A DNA stretch of 64,000 nt from Rhodocyclaceae bacterium. GTDB taxonomy: Bacteria > Pseudomonadota > Gammaproteobacteria > Burkholderiales > Rhodocyclaceae. The notes beneath the pieces were generated by a model. The model ran no database searches. It had not been told where the DNA came from and worked only from the letters and a program-made list of their open reading frames with translations. Location of the stretch: assembly GCA_008080565.1 (NCBI GenBank), contig VIKE01000010.1:62001-126000 (forward strand), in the 5' to 3' direction. Positions within the stretch are counted from its first letter, which is position 1; each line of letters begins with the position of its first letter. Position numbers and translations under genes: made by a program. Shown here piece by piece: positions 54,673 through 63,243 of the stretch.

Positions 54673-57006
54673 TCAGCCGACTTTTTGCAGGCTAGTCTTC
54701 GCCATACCGGCGATAGCCGACACATCAAGAATGAGCGCCACATGGCCATCGCCCATGATGGTCGCGCCGGAAATTCCCTGCACACGGCGATAGTTCGCCT
54801 CCAGACTCTTGATGACGACCTGATGCTGGCCAACCAAGGCATCGACAAACAATGCCGCCTTGATTCCATCCGCATCGACAACAACCATGATGCCTTGCGT
54901 GAAGCTATTCGAGCACGACTTGATATTGAATAACTCGTGCAGTACCACCACGGGCAAATACTCACCGCGAACTTGAATCACCCGCGCCTGATTGGATAAC
55001 GTCTTGATATCGCCGGCCTGTGGCTGGAAGGACTCGACCACATATGAAAGCGGCAAAATGTAGGTCTGGTCTCCGACAGCGATCGACATTCCATCAAGAA
55101 TGGCCAGCGTCAGCGGCAAACGAACCGTCATCCGCGTCCCCACTCCCAGCATGGATTCGATCTCGACACGCCCGCCCATCGACTGAATATTGCGGCGGAC
55201 GACATCCATCCCCACCCCTCGCCCGGACACATCGGTGACCTGATCGGCCGTCGAAAAACCGGCTTCGAAAATCAGAAGGAAAACCTCCTGATCCGTCATC
55301 TGATCGGAAACAGGCAATCCGCGCTCACGAGCCTTGGCCAATATCTTGTTGCGAGGCAACCCAGCACCATCGTCACCCACCTCAATGACAATATTGCCTC
55401 CCTGGTGATAGGCCTTCAAAGTGATGGTCCCAACCGGACTCTTGCCAGCAGCTATCCGCGTATCCGGCAATTCGATGCCGTGATCAAGGCTATTTCGAAT
55501 GAGGTGAGTCAAAGGATCGGCAATCCGCTCAATCAGCCCCTTGTCCAATTCTGTTGTTTCACCCGACGTCTTCAACTCGACCTGCTTGCCCAACTTGGCG
55601 GAAAGATCACGAACAACACGCGGAAACCGTGAAAACACGAAGGATATCTGCATCATCCGGATGGACATGACTGACTCCTGCAGATCACGGGTATTTCGCT
55701 CCAGTTGCGCCAAGCCATTTACCAGACGCTCTGGTGCGCTTTCCTGCATCTGCGCCGTCGTCTGCAGCAACATCGCCTGCGTGATGACCAGTTCGCCAAC
55801 CAGATTGATCAACTGATCCACTTTTTCGATGCTGACACGAATGGAAGAGTCACTTGCAGTAGCCGCAGAAGGCAACTTGGTAGCCCGGGCGTGCAATTCA
55901 TCGACCTTTTTCTCGGCCAGCTTCACGGCGACAGCACTTGGTGCAACCGAGGAAGATACCGGAGAAGGAGGAGAGGGAACTGGAGGGAGGGGTTCGAAGA
56001 AACCAAATCCATCACCCTCCTCTGCCAACGGCTGTACAGCAACTTGATCGGATAGCGGGGCAAAAAACCCATAGCCATCACCATCGTCACCTACAGCAGT
56101 TTCGACAACAGGCAAGCTCTCCACGGCCGATGGAAGGGGATCAAAAAACCCATACGCGTCATCTTTTGCTTCAACTTCAGCGATAGCTGACACGAAGGAT
56201 GGCTCACTATCGAGCGGCTCAAAAAAACCATAGCTCTGGTCCTCATTTGGCGCCCCCGGAGAATCGTCGAAAATACCGAACGCCCCGTTGTGATCATTCA
56301 CGACAGACTCTTCAACTACACGCCACGCACCGTTTTCAGCAATAAAGTCAATCTGATCCGAAAAGTCGTCCAGCCCCGCATCAGTTAGCAAACGAAGTTG
56401 CCAATATCCGACATTGTTCATATCAGAGGCTGGCTGACTCAGTATTTCCAAAGCCCCCAGAGAGCGTAGCGCTTCGAGTAAGTGGGATACACCATCGCCC
56501 TTGGCCGAAACCGCTGTCGGCACAAACTGGATATCGAAAGTACGCGCATCAACCAGTTTTTCGTGCTTCATGGCACCATCGGCTTGCGTCGTCGCCGATT
56601 GCGGCGCAGCAGCAGGCGTGTCAGCAGATAACTGGCGCAGACGAGCGCATATCGACGCTACCGCATTTGGATCGACCTCTCCTCGTCCCTGATGGGCTTC
56701 AAGCATTTCCCGCAGGAGATCACCCGACTCCAGGAAGGCATCGACCATATCAGCTCGCAATCCCAGTTCCTGCTTGCGAATACGGTCCAGCAGGTTTTCC
56801 AGGATATGCGTCGTTTCAGCAAGGTCAGTGAAACCGAAGGTACCCGCGCTCCCCTTGATGGAATGTGCAGCGCGAAAAATCGCATTGAGTTGCTCTGAAT
56901 CCGGATTTTCAATATCCAGTTCAAGCAACAACCCCTCCATCGCTGCCAAATGCTCTGCCGATTCCTCAAAAAAAACCTGGTAGAACTGACTCATGTCGAT
57001 AGTCAT
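54673..57006 (-). CDS. cheA: chemotaxis histidine kinase CheA (second, large copy) with YGFFxPL repeats
   Basis: A 777-residue CheA. Hpt domain with His48 (AHSIKGSAG, 47-55); a small alpha/beta domain (about 155-232) in the P2 place; a long acidic linker (about 235-350) with five short repeats, FGIFDDS (243), YGFFEPL (259), YGFFDPL (285), YGFFAPL (312) and FGFFEPL (334); dimer helices (about 385-445); ATPase with LIRNSLDHGIE and GRGVGMDVVR; and a CheW-like C-terminus (about 635-770). Such repeats are not in standard CheA domains and may bind CheY or another partner. Confidence 0.94.
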   Translation of the reverse strand: MTIDMSQFYQVFFEESAEHLAAMEGLLLELDIENPDSEQLNAIFRAAHSIKGSAGTFGFTDLAETTHILENLLDRIRKQELGLRADMVDAFLESGDLLREMLEAHQGRGEVDPNAVASICARLRQLSADTPAAAPQSATTQADGAMKHEKLVDARTFDIQFVPTAVSAKGDGVSHLLEALRSLGALEILSQPASDMNNVGYWQLRLLTDAGLDDFSDQIDFIAENGAWRVVEESVVNDHNGAFGIFDDSPGAPNEDQSYGFFEPLDSEPSFVSAIAEVEAKDDAYGFFDPLPSAVESLPVVETAVGDDGDGYGFFAPLSDQVAVQPLAEEGDGFGFFEPLPPVPSPPSPVSSSVAPSAVAVKLAEKKVDELHARATKLPSAATASDSSIRVSIEKVDQLINLVGELVITQAMLLQTTAQMQESAPERLVNGLAQLERNTRDLQESVMSIRMMQISFVFSRFPRVVRDLSAKLGKQVELKTSGETTELDKGLIERIADPLTHLIRNSLDHGIELPDTRIAAGKSPVGTITLKAYHQGGNIVIEVGDDGAGLPRNKILAKARERGLPVSDQMTDQEVFLLIFEAGFSTADQVTDVSGRGVGMDVVRRNIQSMGGRVEIESMLGVGTRMTVRLPLTLAILDGMSIAVGDQTYILPLSYVVESFQPQAGDIKTLSNQARVIQVRGEYLPVVVLHELFNIKSCSNSFTQGIMVVVDADGIKAALFVDALVGQHQVVIKSLEANYRRVQGISGATIMGDGHVALILDVSAIAGMAKTSLQKVG
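55987..56280 (-). repeat. tandem YGFF(E/D/A)PL motif region in cheA
   Basis: Five copies of a seven-residue aromatic motif in acidic surroundings, at CheA residues 243-340, spaced 16, 26, 27 and 22 residues apart. The DNA between copies is not repetitive, so selection acts on the peptide and this is not a recent tandem duplication. Confidence 0.85.
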
Positions 57007-57093
57007 GCCACCCCCTGATCTCGGCGCCCCTTAAGCAGGAGACCGAAAATTGAATGCAAAAGACCCGCCCTGTTACAGGTCCGCCGGCTTAAC

Positions 57094-57459
57094 TTAGCCG
57101 ATCACCTTGCGTACGACTTCGATCAGTTTTTGGGGGTCGAAAGGCTTGACCAGCCAACCGGTGGCGCCGGCTGCGCGCCCTTGCGATTTCATCGCATCCG
57201 ACGACTCGGTTGTCAGCATCAAAATGGGAGTCGACGCATACTGGGGCATTCCACGAAGACTCTTGATCAACGTCAGCCCATCCATGCGCGGCATGTTCTG
57301 GTCGGTCAGCACCAGATTGATGCTCTTGGTTTTGGCTTTGTCGAGGCCATCCTGCCCATCGACAGCTTCGACAACGTCGTAACCAGCACTCTTCAGGGTA
57401 AAGGACACCATCTGACGGATGGATGCGGAATCGTCAACTGCAAGAATGGTTTTTGCCAT
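57094..57459 (-). CDS. cheY: chemotaxis response regulator CheY (second copy)
   Basis: Receiver of 121 residues. Asp9/Asp10 (AVDDSASIRQ), phosphoacceptor Asp53 (VLTDQNMPRMDG), Thr at LTTES and Lys in LVKPFD are present. It belongs to the CheY subgroup that often stands beside a large CheA (87 bases separate them) and is less like enterobacterial CheY than the copy at 43 kb. It may act as a phosphate sink or as an alternative output. Confidence 0.94.
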   Translation of the reverse strand: MAKTILAVDDSASIRQMVSFTLKSAGYDVVEAVDGQDGLDKAKTKSINLVLTDQNMPRMDGLTLIKSLRGMPQYASTPILMLTTESSDAMKSQGRAAGATGWLVKPFDPQKLIEVVRKVIG

Positions 57460-57797
57460 TTTTTCCTCGATATAAGTCTGAACAACTCAAACTCCTTACT
57501 GCCGGAGCCTGTTTGACCAGCGGATTATTGCCCACTTTTTGCGAAACGACACTGATTTTTTGCGAAATATGACCAAAACACCAACCAATAATCCCAAAAA
57601 AAGCGCCAAGGCTTTCGCTGAGGTCGCGCTGTTTTGCAAAAAACGGATCTGCTTTTTGTTGCCTACACCTTCGTCTGTCGCTCTGTTCGCTTCTTGACCA
57701 CAGCGCTCACGCTGGAGGCGACGACCCTGGCAAGCTTAAACGGAGCCCTCCCCCGCGGCACATTCATGCCACCTACCTGGCACGACAGGGCTGCATG
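57460..57797. other. 338-base gap between motB and cheY
   Basis: No coding sequence is convincing on either strand. The region holds two copies of TTTTTGCGAAA placed 21 bases apart (listed separately), a TTTTGCAAAA palindrome near 57632-57641, and AT-rich stretches on the cheY side. No sigma-28 or strong sigma-54 element is visible. No clear terminator follows motB. Confidence 0.7.
57536..57567. repeat. TTTTTGCGAAA direct repeat, 21-base period
   Basis: Identical 11-mers at 57536-57546 and 57557-57567. The period of 21 bases equals two DNA turns, so a dimeric regulator could bind one face. The pair is about 80-110 bases upstream of cheY. Confidence 0.5.
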
Positions 57798-58745
57798 TCA
57801 TCCAGAGGTACCTTTCCCGCCCATTGGCAGCTTTAACCCCTCTGGAAGCAGTTCCTCCCCCCCGGCCTCCGACTCAGGCCCTTCCTCCTGCAAAATAGCC
57901 ATCTCTGTTTTGCGGTTCAGGACAACGATGCTGATTCTCCGGTTAACCGAGTTCAGAGGATCATTCTTGTCGAAAAGGACAGTCGAGGAGAGCCCGACGA
58001 CACGCAAGACCTTGCTATCGTCCATACCGCCGAGCACCAACTCGCGTCGCGATGCATTCGCCCGGTTTGCAGACAGTTCCCAGTTTGAAAAACCTTTTTC
58101 ACCGCCTGAAAATTGAGATGCATCAGTATGCCCAGCCAAACTGATCCGGTTCGTAACACCATTCAGAGCCTTGCCAATCTGGCGCAGGATGTCCCTGGTA
58201 TAGGGTTTAAGGTCGGCGCTGCTGGAGTCAAACATCGGACGGTTTTGCTCATCTACAATCTGGATGCGCAATCCCTCTGACGTTATATCAAGGAGCATCT
58301 GCTTCTTGAACTGTGCCAACTGCGGGCTTTGCTCAATCATTTTTTCGATATCAGCCTTCAAGCTTTCCAGGCGCTCCTGCTCCTTGCGACGAAACTCCGC
58401 CTGAGCCTCTTTGGAAAAGGATGTTGATTTTTTGGCCTCGACATCACCCCGCTTGACCTGCCCGGACTGGCGAGTCAAATCCTTGCCCCCCCCCTGAAGC
58501 ACACTGGTGGCATCGCCCGAACCACTGCCCCCCTGGCTGGAGACCTTCAGCGGGTTCTGGAAAAAATCAGCAATGCCCTGCAGGTCGCCCTTGGCAGTGG
58601 AACCAAGCAACCACATCAAAAGGAAGAAAGCCATCATCGCCGTTACGAAGTCAGCATAGGCGATCTTCCAGGCACCGCCGTGCGCGCCACCCGCAACGAC
58701 CTTCTTGCGCTTGATAATTATGGGACGTGTGGAATCGTCGCTCAT
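57798..58745 (-). CDS. motB: flagellar stator protein MotB
   Basis: MotB anchors the main stator to peptidoglycan. The 315 residues start with a charged N-terminus, then the membrane helix with proton-binding Asp32 (KIAYADFVTAMMAFFLLMWL), a Gly/Ser-rich linker, and an OmpA-like domain with ISLAGHTDAS and NWELSANRANASRRELV. A run of nine G on the coding strand (58494-58486) in the linker encodes Q-G-G-G. motA is 27 bases upstream. Confidence 0.95.
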   Translation of the reverse strand: MSDDSTRPIIIKRKKVVAGGAHGGAWKIAYADFVTAMMAFFLLMWLLGSTAKGDLQGIADFFQNPLKVSSQGGSGSGDATSVLQGGGKDLTRQSGQVKRGDVEAKKSTSFSKEAQAEFRRKEQERLESLKADIEKMIEQSPQLAQFKKQMLLDITSEGLRIQIVDEQNRPMFDSSSADLKPYTRDILRQIGKALNGVTNRISLAGHTDASQFSGGEKGFSNWELSANRANASRRELVLGGMDDSKVLRVVGLSSTVLFDKNDPLNSVNRRISIVVLNRKTEMAILQEEGPESEAGGEELLPEGLKLPMGGKGTSG

Positions 58746-58772
58746 CGTATTTATTTAATGCCTGGCGACAGG

Positions 58773-59630
58773 CTATTTACCTTTGCGAGCTTTCAGTTCT
58801 TCTTCGAGCTCCGTAAAGCTGGGACGTTCATGCGACCCCAACGTCTTTCGACCGAACTCGATGGCTACCTGTGGTGCATAACCGGACATCGAAGCCAAAA
58901 GAACCATCTTGATGGTCTTGTAGATAGTGGCCCCTTCATTGGCTTTTTGCTCCAGAAGCTTGGCTACTGGCTCAACGAAACCATAGGAAATCAGGATACC
59001 AAGGAAGGTTCCGACCAGCGCTCCGCCGATCATCTTGCCGAGAACCGCCGGAGGGCTACCAACTGAGCCCATCACGTTCACGACGCCCATCACGGCCACC
59101 ACGATACCGAAGGCAGGCACGGCACCGGCGATGCTTGACACGACATGACCCGGCTCAGCAGCCTCGTGGTGATGCGTTTCGAGCTCGACGTCCATCAGGC
59201 TCTCGATTTCAACCGTATTCAGGTTGCCGCCAACCATCATCCGTAGGTAGTCGCAGGTAAACTCCATCACATGATGGTCGTGCACCAGATTTGGATATTT
59301 GCTAAAGATCGGGCTGGCTTCTGGGTTTTCGATGTCGCCTTCGATGGACATCAAGCCCTCCTTGCGCACTTTGCCAAGAATCTCAAAAAGCATAGCCAAG
59401 GCATCGACATAAAACGCCTTGTTGTATTTTGAGCCCTTGAGTATGCCGGGAACGGCGCCGACCGTCGCCTTGATGATCTTGATATCGTTTGCTGCGACGA
59501 AATACCCGATCGTCAGACCGATAATCGCCACATATTCAGTCGGCACCCAAAGGGCGAGGAGACTCCCATGCAGTGCATACGTTCCCAGCGCCGAAGCCAG
59601 AATGATGACGTAACCAACAATCAAAAACAT
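58773..59630 (-). CDS. motA: flagellar stator protein MotA
   Basis: MotA is the main proton-channel subunit of the stator. It has 285 residues with four membrane helices. Conserved text includes GVLKGSKYNKAFYVDAL-like residues (about 85-105), SPIFSKYPNLVHDHHVMEFT, and the cytoplasmic loop charge cluster, then AVPAFGIVVAVMGVVNVMGS and GTFLGILISYGFVEPVA. A sigma-70-like promoter is upstream. Confidence 0.95.
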   Translation of the reverse strand: MFLIVGYVIILASALGTYALHGSLLALWVPTEYVAIIGLTIGYFVAANDIKIIKATVGAVPGILKGSKYNKAFYVDALAMLFEILGKVRKEGLMSIEGDIENPEASPIFSKYPNLVHDHHVMEFTCDYLRMMVGGNLNTVEIESLMDVELETHHHEAAEPGHVVSSIAGAVPAFGIVVAVMGVVNVMGSVGSPPAVLGKMIGGALVGTFLGILISYGFVEPVAKLLEQKANEGATIYKTIKMVLLASMSGYAPQVAIEFGRKTLGSHERPSFTELEEELKARKGK

Positions 59631-59692
59631 GCAAAGCCCCCTGTCGCGCCAGCTAGAACCAGCGCAGATCCGCCCGGTAATTGGTTTTCGCT

Positions 59693-59722
59693 ATTGTAGC
59701 CACTTGAATTGCCGGAGTGCAA
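59693..59722 (-). promoter_or_regulatory. possible sigma-70 promoter of motA
   Basis: On the minus strand TTGCAC (59722-59717), an 18-base spacer, TACAAT (59698-59693), about 60 bases before the motA ATG. No sigma-28 element is seen in this region, which is unusual for stator genes. Confidence 0.5.
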
Positions 59723-59742
59723 AGAAAGAGAGGGCGGGCATC

Positions 59743-59757
59743 AGCCGATCTTCGGCT
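59743..59757. other. AGCCGA-TCT-TCGGCT hairpin in the motA/nudix gap
   Basis: Six-base perfect stem with a three-base loop followed by TTAT, in the leader of the Nudix gene. It may be a weak terminator or a leader structure. Confidence 0.3.
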
Positions 59758-59812
59758 TTATGGAAAGACCCGGTGGTAGACTGAGGCACATTGCCAAGCA
59801 GATCCACGCCCC

Positions 59813-60349
59813 ATGATCCAATACTGTAACCATTGCGGCGCGAATGTGACTTTTACCGTTCCGCCGGGAGATTCGCTACCGCGACACGTCTGCAATGCGT
59901 GCGGCCACATCCACTATGAAAATCCCCGCCTGGTGGTCGGTTGCGTCGCTGAATGGGAGGATCGAATCCTTCTGTGCCGCCGAGCCATCGAGCCACGACA
60001 CGGATTCTGGACGCTTCCGGCCGGTTTTATGGAAAATGGCGAGACCACTTCGCAGGCGGCAGTTCGTGAAACCCACGAAGAGGCAGGAGCAAGGATATTG
60101 ATCGATGCGCCGTTCGCCATGATCAGCATCGCACATATCAACCAAGTTCATTTGTTCTATCGCGGCCGCATGACCGACCCGCACTTTGCCGCTGGCGAGG
60201 AGAGCCTTGAGGTCAGCCTGTGCCATCCAGAACAGATCCCCTGGAGCGAGTTGGCCTTTCGTAGCGTCAACTTGTGTCTTGAGTACTACCTCGCCGACCG
60301 CGCGAAGGGAACCTACGGCTTTCACGAGACAGAGCTTCCGGCAGCTTAA
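59813..60349 (+). CDS. Nudix hydrolase with zinc ribbon
   Basis: A 178-residue Nudix hydrolase. The N-terminal zinc ribbon has Cys pairs (YCNHCG and CNACG, about 5-31). The Nudix box is intact: GFMENGETTSQAAVRETHEEAGA (key residues G69, then REtHEEaG; G-x5-E-x7-REUxEExGU). It resembles NudC/NUDT-type ADP-ribose or NAD(H) pyrophosphatase-like proteins found across proteobacteria; the substrate cannot be read from the sequence. It is divergent from motA and convergent with the TonB-like gene. Confidence 0.9.
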   Translation: MIQYCNHCGANVTFTVPPGDSLPRHVCNACGHIHYENPRLVVGCVAEWEDRILLCRRAIEPRHGFWTLPAGFMENGETTSQAAVRETHEEAGARILIDAPFAMISIAHINQVHLFYRGRMTDPHFAAGEESLEVSLCHPEQIPWSELAFRSVNLCLEYYLADRAKGTYGFHETELPAA

Positions 60350-60355
60350 GCGCCT

Positions 60356-61009
60356 TCAATCGGCAAGGCGATATTCGACCGGCAGCGAAATACTCAGATT
60401 CCTGCCACGCATGCCTTCCGGCATGATTGCCAGACTCACCGCCTGCTCAACCATGTCAAGCGCCTGCCGATCCAGAACCCCATGACCCGACGAGCGATCT
60501 AGCGAGACGGTAGGCCCCCCCATACCAATGGCCATGACGACAGAGACATGGACCACGCCCTCCCATCCATTGTCTCGCGCTAGCGATGGATAAACCTTGA
60601 ATTGGCGCGCGCTACGGGCAACATTCAAGCGATATTGCCCGAGTTCCTCCACTGTGGTCGATTGCGACTTGGAGGACTCGATACCATGTGCGTGATCGAG
60701 TTTAGCGCCTCCCGAATCCACCACTTCCACGGTCGACCGGAAAAAACGGCCAATATTCAAATTCCCCGTTTTAACATCGGACGTTACCCCGGATTTTCTA
60801 ACGGTCATTTCAGGCTTCGCGTTGGAAACTCCCTGAGTCGAGATTTGGGGAGAATGCAATTCATGCATATCGTGCGTACCAATGCGCATTTCCAAGGTAC
60901 TCATACCACGCCCTGAAGTGGCTGGCGGGGCCAATACGCCGGGGCGACTTGCTGAAAGCAAGATCACAAAATGCAAGAAAACCGAAATGAGCAAGGCACG
61001 AGTCAGCAT
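60356..61009 (-). CDS. TonB-like C-terminal-domain protein
   Basis: A 217-residue protein with an N-terminal hydrophobic segment (about 5-20, ALLISVFLHFVILLSA) and a TonB-type C-terminal domain (about 130-215: FKVYPSLARDNGWEGVVHV, SLDRSSGHGVLDRQALDMV). The linker has no Pro-rich Lys/Glu spacer of classic TonB. No ExbB/ExbD genes are adjacent. It may transduce energy or only bind an outer-membrane partner. An intrinsic terminator lies just upstream. Confidence 0.8.
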   Translation of the reverse strand: MLTRALLISVFLHFVILLSASRPGVLAPPATSGRGMSTLEMRIGTHDMHELHSPQISTQGVSNAKPEMTVRKSGVTSDVKTGNLNIGRFFRSTVEVVDSGGAKLDHAHGIESSKSQSTTVEELGQYRLNVARSARQFKVYPSLARDNGWEGVVHVSVVMAIGMGGPTVSLDRSSGHGVLDRQALDMVEQAVSLAIMPEGMRGRNLSISLPVEYRLAD

Positions 61010-61033
61010 GCCTCAGTTTCGCCGCTCTCAATG

Positions 61034-61072
61034 AAAAAAACAAACCCCCGATCGGCCAACCGATCAGGGGTT
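61034..61072 (-). terminator. intrinsic terminator after the DUF3149-type gene
   Basis: On the minus strand AACCCC-TGATCGG, loop TTGG, CCGATC-GGGGGTT (61072-61043), then TGTTTTTTT (61041-61034). It should end the ccoG-fixH-DUF3149 transcript. Confidence 0.9.
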
Positions 61073-61115
61073 CAGGAGCCTCAGCGCTCAATGAGCGAAA
61101 GGATCAGAAGCAATA

Positions 61116-61256
61116 TTACTTGCCGGCCTTGCGGGTATCTTCTTCCATCTTGTTGGCGTACATCTTGCCCATCACCACGCCGATGACCAGAACACCAACG
61201 ATGACCGCAAAGCTCATCAGACCAAAATCGCTGCTAAACAAAAGTTCCCACGCCAT
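61116..61256 (-). CDS. small membrane protein, DUF3149 type
   Basis: A 46-residue protein: MAWELLFSSDFGLMSFAVIV (first 20 residues), one membrane helix (about 12-32, GLMSFAVIVGVLVIGVVM) and a Lys/Glu-rich tail ending RKAGK. The strong Shine-Dalgarno GGGAGGTGAC lies 3-4 bases before the ATG. It follows fixH by 32 bases and is terminated right after. Small proteins of this kind occur in betaproteobacteria, but their function is not known. Confidence 0.8.
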   Translation of the reverse strand: MAWELLFSSDFGLMSFAVIVGVLVIGVVMGKMYANKMEEDTRKAGK

Positions 61257-61288
61257 ATGTCACCTCCCAGTAACAATTAAAAAACCAA

Positions 61289-61810
61289 CTACTTTCCCGC
61301 TCGCGCCGTCAGGCGCAACGGTTCCAACGAATCAGCCTGCCACTCGCCCTGAAGGCGCCATTTAGCAGCGGGATCCTCAATCGACACAAGCCAACGCCCT
61401 GAAATATCCGCGACCAGCATGCCACTGTAAAAGCCCGGTCCTTCCATAGTCATCTTGATCAACTGATCCTGCCCGGCACGGGTTGGATGTGCCAGTTTCA
61501 GAACAATTTCGGATGGCAAGCCAGCATCGCTATCGGCGCGCAACAGGAGTCGCAAATTCGCACCTGAACGCATTACATCGCCCTGCAACCCAAGGCTGCC
61601 CGCCTGATGGTCACGTTGCAAGCTCTGGTTCACTGCAAGCCCCTGCTTGTAGTAATCATCAGTTACCAGACCATCGTTGCTGACAACAGCCAGCCATAGC
61701 GTGATAAAGCCGGCAACAATGACGATACCCGGCCCGGCCATCAAAAACCAAGGCCAGCGCTGCTTGTACCAAGGAGGATTGTCATTGCTCAATGTCATTG
61801 AATTACTCAT
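61289..61810 (-). CDS. fixH: FixH family protein
   Basis: FixH helps cbb3-oxidase assembly with CcoG/FixG. The 173 residues have one membrane helix (about 22-44, WFLMAGPGIVIVAGFITLWL) and a periplasmic part with the FixH mark VTDDYYKQGLAVNQSLQRD (about 49-67). It is one base after the ccoG stop, so translation is coupled. Confidence 0.92.
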   Translation of the reverse strand: MSNSMTLSNDNPPWYKQRWPWFLMAGPGIVIVAGFITLWLAVVSNDGLVTDDYYKQGLAVNQSLQRDHQAGSLGLQGDVMRSGANLRLLLRADSDAGLPSEIVLKLAHPTRAGQDQLIKMTMEGPGFYSGMLVADISGRWLVSIEDPAAKWRLQGEWQADSLEPLRLTARAGK

Positions 61811-61811
61811 G

Positions 61812-63233
61812 TCAGGGCATCAGGAATGAGGCTTTTTCGTGAACCGCAATCTTGTCGTGGTTCTGGGCCTGGATGTCAAAATAAATGGTGTTCGCGCCCT
61901 TTTTTCCGGACTCCGGAGGGACACGAACGACGATGGTCACTTCATGGTTCTCTGCACTGGCAACCTCAACAATACGGTCACCAACAATTTCGACCCCTTC
62001 CAGACCCTCGACGGACAACGTGTAGCGCTTGGGTTCCTCAGTGGTATTCATGATTTTCAGGTTATAGACGTTTTCGATACGTCCATCATCTGCCTCTCTG
62101 GCCAATAGAGAGCGATCACGAATGACATCAACCTTCAGCGGCACACGAACAGCCAAGGACCAAATAGCCGCAATGGTGATAGCCATCAAAATCACCGTAT
62201 AAAGAATGATTCGGGGGCGGACCAAATGCGCGATCACCTCTTTGGGGGTGAAATGCTTCGCCAGTGCGTTCTCTGTAGTATAGCGGATAAGCCCTCGGGG
62301 CAAACCCAGCTTGTCCATTACCGGGTCGCAAGCATCGATGCAAGCACCACAACCGATGCATTCGTATTGCTGTCCCTTGCGAATATCGATACCCGTCGGG
62401 CAAACCACAACGCACAATCCGCAATCCACACAATCGCCGAGGCCTGACTCTTTTATATCTACAGCCTTCTTGCGAGCGCCACGCGGCTCCCCTCGCTCCG
62501 GATCGTACGTAATGATCAACGTATCCGGATCAAACATAACCCCTTGAAAACGCGCATAGGGGCACATGTACTTGCAGACTTGTTCACGGAGAAAGCCCGC
62601 CTGCATATAGCAGAAGCCGCCATAGAAGAAAGTCCAGAAAAGTTCCCATCCGGAAAAATCAAACGGAAGCGCCGCCAGCAGTTCGCTCACTGGCGTGAAA
62701 TACGCCACCAGCGTAAATCCAGTCCACAGCGAGATCAGCAACCAAATTGCGTGCTTCACCGCCTTTAGACGGAACTTTCTGGCTGTCATCGGCCCCTTGT
62801 CCAACTTCATGCGGGCCGAGCGGTCCCCTTCGATCCTGTTTTCGATCCACATGAATATTTCAGAGTACACGGTCTGGGGACAGGCATATCCACAGAACAG
62901 ACGCCCTGCAATCGCTGTAAACAGGAACAAGGCATAAGCTGAAACAATCAGTAGTAGCGCAAGGTAGAAGACATCCTGAGGCCACAAAACCAAGCCAAAC
63001 AAATAGAATTTTCGTTCAACCAAATGGAGCAGGACGGCCTGACGACCATTCCACTCAAGCCACGGCACACAATAAAAAAGTAATTGAGTGGCCCAGACCA
63101 GAATCCAGCGCCAGTTATTCCACCACCCCTTGACATCACGGATATAGACCTTTTTGTGCTTCTCGTAAAAAGACACTTCCGCCTTAGGATCGGCAGATTT
63201 CGCGTGGGGACTATTGCTAGAGGAATCCGTCAT
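61812..63233 (-). CDS. ccoG: cbb3 oxidase accessory ferredoxin-type protein CcoG
   Basis: CcoG (RdxA/FixG) reduces copper for cbb3 oxidase. From the ATG at 63233 (MTDSSSNSP) it has 473 residues; a longer frame to 63287 runs into an inverted repeat. It shows several membrane segments, the FCGYACPQTVY motif (about 115-125), and two 4Fe-4S cysteine sets, CVDCGLCVVVCPTGID and CIGCGACIDACDP, then a C-terminal Ig-like domain. The gene follows ccoP. Confidence 0.93.
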   Translation of the reverse strand: MTDSSSNSPHAKSADPKAEVSFYEKHKKVYIRDVKGWWNNWRWILVWATQLLFYCVPWLEWNGRQAVLLHLVERKFYLFGLVLWPQDVFYLALLLIVSAYALFLFTAIAGRLFCGYACPQTVYSEIFMWIENRIEGDRSARMKLDKGPMTARKFRLKAVKHAIWLLISLWTGFTLVAYFTPVSELLAALPFDFSGWELFWTFFYGGFCYMQAGFLREQVCKYMCPYARFQGVMFDPDTLIITYDPERGEPRGARKKAVDIKESGLGDCVDCGLCVVVCPTGIDIRKGQQYECIGCGACIDACDPVMDKLGLPRGLIRYTTENALAKHFTPKEVIAHLVRPRIILYTVILMAITIAAIWSLAVRVPLKVDVIRDRSLLAREADDGRIENVYNLKIMNTTEEPKRYTLSVEGLEGVEIVGDRIVEVASAENHEVTIVVRVPPESGKKGANTIYFDIQAQNHDKIAVHEKASFLMP

Positions 63234-63243
63234 GGTCTTATCC

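Noticed and set aside
57727-57745. TGGCATGAATGTGCC (minus strand) as a sigma-54 site before cheY
   Set aside because: It looks like the flgB site but has a 9-base gap between GG and GC; sigma-54 does not tolerate this spacing.
57634-58116. Open frame of about 160 codons on the plus strand opposite motB
   Set aside because: It is antisense to the conserved motB frame, with biased composition, no Shine-Dalgarno and no recognisable domain.
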